From Sphingomonas sp. UBA4766 (lineage in GTDB: Bacteria > Pseudomonadota > Alphaproteobacteria > Sphingomonadales > Sphingomonadaceae), in NCBI GenBank assembly GCA_002403415.1, contig DHHS01000090.1, positions 1 through 9,729 of the forward strand: a DNA stretch of 9,729 nucleotides. Reading direction: 5' to 3'. Shown here in pieces: positions 6,533 to 9,729 of this stretch; position 1 is the stretch's first letter, and each line of letters begins with the position of its first letter. The notes under the pieces were generated by a model that worked only from the letters and a program-made list of their open reading frames with translations, was not told the origin of the DNA and searched no databases. The position numbers and the translations under genes were made by a program.

Positions 6533-7288
6533 CTAATTTGCGGCCAATGGTGGCGCGGGGCGATACGCCGCGATCAGGAATTCGATATTGCCCTCCGGCC
6601 CGGTGATCGGGCTTGGCGTCACCCCCAGCACGGCCCATCTGCACCCGGTCAGCCAGGCCGCTACTTCGGCGCAGACGCGTGCATGGACCGCCGGATCGCG
6701 CACCACCCCGCCCTTGCCCACTTCATCGCGCCCTGCTTCAAACTGCGGCTTGATGAGGGCCAGCAGGCGCGCATTCGGTGCGGCAAACGTAAGCGGCACC
6801 TCAAGCACCTTCGCCAGGCCGATAAAGCTTGCGTCGCACACGATCAGGTCGATTGAGTCGTCAACATGGGCGGTCGTGAGGATGCGCGCGCTGGTTTGTT
6901 CATGCACGATGACGCGGGGGTCTTGACGCAGCTTCCACGCGAGCTGATTGGTGCCGCTGTCGATCGCATAGACACGGGCCGCCCCCCGGCTCAACAGCAC
7001 GTCGGTAAAACCGCCAGTCGATGATCCGACATCCATCGCCACCGCGTCCGCTACGTCCCAGCCAAAATGGTCAAGCCCGTGCGCCAGCTTGACCCCCCCG
7101 CGCGAGACCCAGGGATGGTCGCGTCCGCGCACCTCGATCGCGGCGTCGGCCGGCACGGTCTGGCCGGGCTTTTCAACCTTGCGCGTGCCGATGAAAACGA
7201 CGCCCGCCATCACCAGCGCCTGAGCGCGCGCGCGACTTTCCACATGGCCGCGGTCGACGAGCAATTGGTCAATCCGGATCTTGGGCAT
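6533..7288 (-). CDS. tlyA: TlyA-family rRNA 2'-O-methyltransferase
   Basis: A 251-residue protein with an N-terminal S4 RNA-binding domain (IRIDQLLVDRGHVESRARAQ at 4-23, continuing to ~60) and a C-terminal FtsJ-type SAM-dependent methyltransferase domain. The SAM loop is DVGSSTGGFTD at 86-96. The K-D-K-E catalytic tetrad is visible as K67 (RGGVKLAHGL), D152 (VCDASFIGL), K180 (LIKPQFEAGRDEVGKGG) and E236 (GNIEFL). In mycobacteria TlyA methylates cytidines in 16S and 23S rRNA; some members are annotated as haemolysins because of a haemolytic phenotype on transfer. Here an rRNA modification role is the safe reading; the exact site is unknown. ATG 7288 is preceded by AGGGGA at good spacing. It starts 34 bp after the zur stop on the same strand, so it may share the merC-zur transcript. 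Confidence 0.92.
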   Translation of the reverse strand: MPKIRIDQLLVDRGHVESRARAQALVMAGVVFIGTRKVEKPGQTVPADAAIEVRGRDHPWVSRGGVKLAHGLDHFGWDVADAVAMDVGSSTGGFTDVLLSRGAARVYAIDSGTNQLAWKLRQDPRVIVHEQTSARILTTAHVDDSIDLIVCDASFIGLAKVLEVPLTFAAPNARLLALIKPQFEAGRDEVGKGGVVRDPAVHARVCAEVAAWLTGCRWAVLGVTPSPITGPEGNIEFLIAAYRPAPPLAAN

Positions 7289-7322
7289 GATCGTCCCCTG
7301 CCCCGTCAGGCGACGTGAACTG

Positions 7323-7781
7323 CTAGCCGCAATCAGCGCAGCGCCCGCGCACTTCGATCACCGGGCGCTTGGGGGAAAAGCCCGCTGCGCTCGCCACCGA
7401 CCGCACGTCCCGCGTAATCTTGTCATCATCGAGGTGGAGCGTCTGGCCACAGGCATCACACACCAAAAAAATGCAATCATGCAGGCAATCGGGGTGCGCG
7501 TTTGCGACATAGGCATTCGCGCTTTCCACGCGCCGCGCCAGGTTTGCGCCGACGAACAGGTCAAGAATACGATAAACGCTGTTGGGAGCAACCCGCCGTC
7601 CCTCCAACCGCGACACGGCGTCGGCAATGTCATAGGCAGACGCCGGCTTGTCAAAGCTGCTCAGCGCTTCAAAAATGCGGGCGCGCATGGCGGTCCATTG
7701 CTCGCCATGCCGTTCAAGCTGCGCTTGCGCGGCCATGGCAAGGTCGGTGCCCCGCGGTTCATGGTGGTGATGAGCGCTCAC
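7323..7781 (-). CDS. zur: Fur-family regulator, Zur type
   Basis: A metal-responsive repressor of 152 residues. The N-terminal winged-helix DNA-binding domain covers ~20-90 (AMRARIFEALSSFDKPASAY, then GRRVAPNSVYRILDLFVGAN), and the metal/dimerisation domain follows. Metal ligands visible: H96, C99, H101 and C103 in AHPDCLHDCIF; the structural zinc site as C108-x-x-C111 and C148-x-x-C151 at the very C-terminus. This spacing and the HxxCxHxC cluster fit Zur (zinc uptake regulator) rather than iron Fur. The frame begins with GTG 7781, giving MSAHHHHEP, a histidine cluster. An ATG at residue 16 (7736) is an alternative start that would remove it; neither has a strong ribosome site. It lies 51 bp after the merC-like gene on the same strand, behind a Zur-box-like element, so autoregulation is likely. 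Confidence 0.88.
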   Translation of the reverse strand: MSAHHHHEPRGTDLAMAAQAQLERHGEQWTAMRARIFEALSSFDKPASAYDIADAVSRLEGRRVAPNSVYRILDLFVGANLARRVESANAYVANAHPDCLHDCIFLVCDACGQTLHLDDDKITRDVRSVASAAGFSPKRPVIEVRGRCADCG

Positions 7782-7832
7782 AACGCCGTGGTAAGCCTGT
7801 CCGCGCCGTTCGGCAAGGCGGGAAGGACTGCC

Positions 7833-8249
7833 CTAACGCGCGACACGCTGGTTAAGAGCATGCCCCGCCGCGAGCAGCGCCACCCCGATCAGGGTCCAGA
7901 ATGTCTCGGCGCTGCCCTCATAGGGAACACCGTGCGGCAATTGCATGGCGCCCGCCATCATGCCCAGGCCCAGCGCGCCAACAGCCGCAGGCACCATCGC
8001 GCCATGCCGCAAAATCCCGCCGCCCAGCGCAACCACGCCCAGCATCAGGGCGACAACCAACCCGAATTCATGGATCGCCGGATGCAACAACAGCCCGCCC
8101 GCCGATGCCGCCAACGCGATCAGCACCGTGCTCGCCAGGCAATGCACCGCGCACAGCCCCGACAGGCCGATCGCCAGCCGATCGATATCAGCGGCAAATC
8201 CGAAACTGGGCAGCGTGAACGATCGCGAGAGGCGCAGGGACGATTCCAT
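7833..8249 (-). CDS. MerC-domain membrane protein
   Basis: A small integral membrane protein of 138 residues with about four helices (~24-50, 60-80, 84-104, 114-131). It resembles the MerC mercury transporter domain: GLSGLCAVHCLASTVLIAL at 28-46 holds C33, H36 and C37 in or next to helix 1, a potential metal site; H56 and H60 (HPAIH) lie after it. MerC proteins move Hg(II) in mercury operons, but no merA, merR, merT or merP is here. The position ahead of zur and behind a Zur-like operator points to zinc handling; the direction of transport is unknown. ATG 8249 follows AAAGGA at good spacing, so the start is firm. It is the first gene of the probable merC-like/zur(-tlyA) unit. Confidence 0.85.
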   Translation of the reverse strand: MESSLRLSRSFTLPSFGFAADIDRLAIGLSGLCAVHCLASTVLIALAASAGGLLLHPAIHEFGLVVALMLGVVALGGGILRHGAMVPAAVGALGLGMMAGAMQLPHGVPYEGSAETFWTLIGVALLAAGHALNQRVAR

Positions 8250-8280
8250 GATGGAGTTCCTTTGGCACGCCTCGTTGCAA

Positions 8281-8295
8281 GTTACAATATATCAT
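8281..8295. promoter_or_regulatory. Putative Zur box before the merC-like gene
   Basis: The AT-rich element GTTACAATATATCAT lies 32-46 bases upstream of the merC-like start, in an otherwise GC-rich spacer. Set against the enterobacterial Zur core TGTTATAnTATAACA (recalled from the literature), the window 8280-8294 matches 11 of 14 defined positions. On the minus strand it contains TATATT (8291-8286), a plausible -10 for the merC-like gene; on the plus strand it contains TACAAT (8283-8288), which has a possible -35 TTTGGC at 8261-8266. A zinc-loaded Zur bound here would block the promoter. The -35 for the minus direction is poor. Confidence 0.5.
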
Positions 8296-8398
8296 CGTGC
8301 ACTTTTTTTGCGAGGCCAGCGTGATGCGCACGCACGGCGCGCGGGCGTGCCCGAACCCGGCCCAAAGCCCTGGCGTGACGTGACCGCTGTGCTGCGCT

Positions 8399-9457
8399 AT
8401 GGGACGCGCCATGTTAATGCAAACTCCAGCGATTTCGCGCGCCAAACCCCGGCATCTGATGATCTGGCTATTCGTGGTTGCGGCAATGATTGTCGCAATG
8501 GTGGTGATTGGCGGGATCACGCGGCTGACCGAATCAGGGCTGTCGATCACGCAGTGGAAACCCATCAGCGGCACCTTGCCGCCGCTGAGCGATGCCGATT
8601 GGGCGGCCGAGTTTGAGCGCTACAAACAAATTCCCGAATATAAGCAGCTTAACCGCGGCATGACGCTGGACGGGTTCAAGGCGATTTACTTCTGGGAATA
8701 TGCCCACCGCTTGTTTGGCCGACTCATCGGGTTGGCGTTTGCGGTGCCGCTGCTGTGGTTTGCCGTGCGGCGCCAAATCCCGCGCGGATACGCCCCGCGC
8801 CTGATCGCGATTCTGGCGCTGGGCGGGTTGCAGGGGGCGATTGGGTGGTGGATGGTCGCCTCTGGCCTGTCGGTGCGCACCGATGTCAGCCATGTTCGGC
8901 TGGCGGTGCATCTGATGACCGCGCTGTTCCTGCTGTCAGGGATTGTGTGGACAGCACTTGACCTGCGTAGCCTACCGGATGCGCGGCCCGCCCGGTTGAC
9001 GATGCTGTCGGGGATCGCGCTTGGGCTGTTGTTTGCGCAGATCATGTTCGGCGCGTTCACCGCCGGGCTTGATGCGGGCTATGCCTTTGCCAGTTGGCCG
9101 CTGATGGGCGATGCGTGGTTCCCAGCCGGCGTGCCGCTTGTCGAACCGCTCTGGCGCAACGCGGTCGATAACGCAGTGGTCATACAGTTCGTCCATCGCT
9201 GGCTGGCATTTGGGGTCGCAGCCGCGCTGGGCCTGGTCGGGTGGCGCGCCTGGCAGGTTGGCGCGCCGCGCGCCGCCATCGTGATTGCGCTGCTGCTCAC
9301 CGTGCAAATCGGGCTGGGCATCGCGACCTTGCTGAGCGGTGTATGGCTACCCATCGCGGTCGGGCATCAGGCGAGCGCGGCACTGCTGTTGATCACGAGC
9401 ACATGGACCGCGCATTTCCTCGGCCAGGATGTGGGGCGTCATGCCGCCGCGCGCTAG
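8399..9457 (+). CDS. ctaA: Heme A synthase (COX15/CtaA)
   Basis: An eight-helix inner-membrane enzyme that oxidises the C8 methyl of heme O to a formyl group, giving heme A for cytochrome aa3-type oxidases. It has 352 residues in the long, alphaproteobacterial/mitochondrial (type 2) form. Helices are at about 21-40, 107-125, 134-153, 167-188, 199-222, 262-281, 291-314 and 321-341. Conserved histidines are visible: H103 in WEYAHRLFGR, H171 in HLMTALFL, H266 in QFVHRWLAF and H323 in VGHQASAALL. TRLTESGLSITQWKPISG at 41-58 and GAFTAGLDAGYAFASWPLM (218-236) are family signatures. The start is uncertain: ATG 8399 lacks a ribosome site, while ATG 8411 (GGGACG before it) or 8417 would shorten it by 4 or 6 residues. 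It is divergent from the merC-like gene and overlapped at its end by the next gene. Confidence 0.95.
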   Translation: MGRAMLMQTPAISRAKPRHLMIWLFVVAAMIVAMVVIGGITRLTESGLSITQWKPISGTLPPLSDADWAAEFERYKQIPEYKQLNRGMTLDGFKAIYFWEYAHRLFGRLIGLAFAVPLLWFAVRRQIPRGYAPRLIAILALGGLQGAIGWWMVASGLSVRTDVSHVRLAVHLMTALFLLSGIVWTALDLRSLPDARPARLTMLSGIALGLLFAQIMFGAFTAGLDAGYAFASWPLMGDAWFPAGVPLVEPLWRNAVDNAVVIQFVHRWLAFGVAAALGLVGWRAWQVGAPRAAIVIALLLTVQIGLGIATLLSGVWLPIAVGHQASAALLLITSTWTAHFLGQDVGRHAAAR

Positions 9458-9729
9458 TGGAGCGCTGCTCTGCGCGATGCTGAGCGTTGCACCGGGCCCG
9501 GCGGTCGCACGGTTTTTACCGCCGGAGGGACAAGCGCTCCGCCAGGTCCTGATCGAGGAGCGCAGCGAACCCGGCCCGCCGCAACGTTTCACGACCGAGC
9601 GCGAGCTGGTGTTTGCGCGCACCGCCACGGGCTTTGCGGTGACGGTGACCGTCTTGCGCGCGGACCCCGACGCGGGCGATAGCGGGGCGATGTTCGCCGC
9701 CGCTATGGCGGGCCTGCGCGGCGAGCCGT
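9441..9729 (+). CDS. Putative exported protein, 3'-truncated by window end
   Basis: An open frame from ATG 9441 to the window end (96 codons and one base, no stop), overlapping the last 17 bases of ctaA. I do not recognise the family. The N-terminus looks like a signal peptide: PPRASGALLCAMLSVAPG, with a possible cleavage after AVA at 21-23. The mature part begins RFLPPEGQALRQVLIEERS and has charged, beta-prone segments (RFTTERELVFARTATGFAVT, then VTVLRADPDA). GTGGGGCGTC precedes the ATG as a possible ribosome site, and the overlap implies coupling with ctaA. The opposite-strand frame here is a shadow. It is likely a periplasmic or secreted protein; a role linked to cytochrome oxidase biogenesis is only guessed from position. 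Confidence 0.65.
   Translation, partial: MPPRASGALLCAMLSVAPGPAVARFLPPEGQALRQVLIEERSEPGPPQRFTTERELVFARTATGFAVTVTVLRADPDAGDSGAMFAAAMAGLRGEP

Noticed and set aside
7281..8324. 347-codon plus-strand frame across tlyA start, zur and the merC-like gene
   Set aside because: It lies antisense to three recognisable genes, is rich in Arg, His, Gln and Pro without domain pattern, and is a product of GC-rich codon bias.

Overview
The window looks like chromosome of an alphaproteobacterium, most likely of the order Sphingomonadales. The evidence is the high GC content, the protein styles (a eukaryotic-like IlvE, a Cox15-type CtaA, a YbjN-proC pair, a GzuR/Zur-type Fur protein beside a MerC-like protein, and an RTX-type M10 protease) and the GC-rich third codon positions that create long antisense shadow frames. 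No transposase, integrase, CRISPR array or phage gene is visible.

Layout. (1) Positions 25-2199, minus strand: a large secreted serralysin-like M10 metalloprotease with RTX calcium-binding repeats and two tandem copies of a ~119-residue module. (2) 2311-2385, minus: tRNA-Gln(UUG) with encoded CCA. (3) 2448-3557, minus: branched-chain aminotransferase ilvE, divergent from a MarR-family regulator at 3615-4106, plus, across a 57-bp spacer. (4) 4167-5461, minus: a YbjN-domain gene overlapping proC by the four bases GTGA. (5) 5582-6434, minus: tspO followed 19 bp later by ubiK. (6) 6533-8249, minus: a merC-like membrane protein, a Zur-type Fur regulator and a TlyA-family rRNA methyltransferase in a row with gaps of 51 and 34 bp. 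(7) 8399-9457, plus: heme A synthase ctaA, overlapped at its end by the start of a putative exported protein (9441 onward) that runs off the window.

How the genes may work together. Most are housekeeping: amino-acid metabolism (IlvE, ProC), ribosome modification (TlyA), respiratory cofactors (CtaA for heme A, UbiK for ubiquinone, TspO for tetrapyrrole-related membrane functions). The clearest regulatory unit is merC-like/zur: a Zur-box-like element lies 32-46 bases upstream of the merC-like start. This suggests an autoregulated zinc-responsive operon containing a metal-associated membrane protein of unknown function. The protease is the most accessory-looking gene: it sits beside a tRNA, has lower GC than its neighbours, and has no type I secretion genes next to it in this window.

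No wholly new system is evident. The best leads are the merC-like/zur unit with its operator, the duplicated module in the protease, and the unnamed exported protein coupled to ctaA. There is no gene-free stretch over 300 bases; the longest is 8250-8398 (149 bp).
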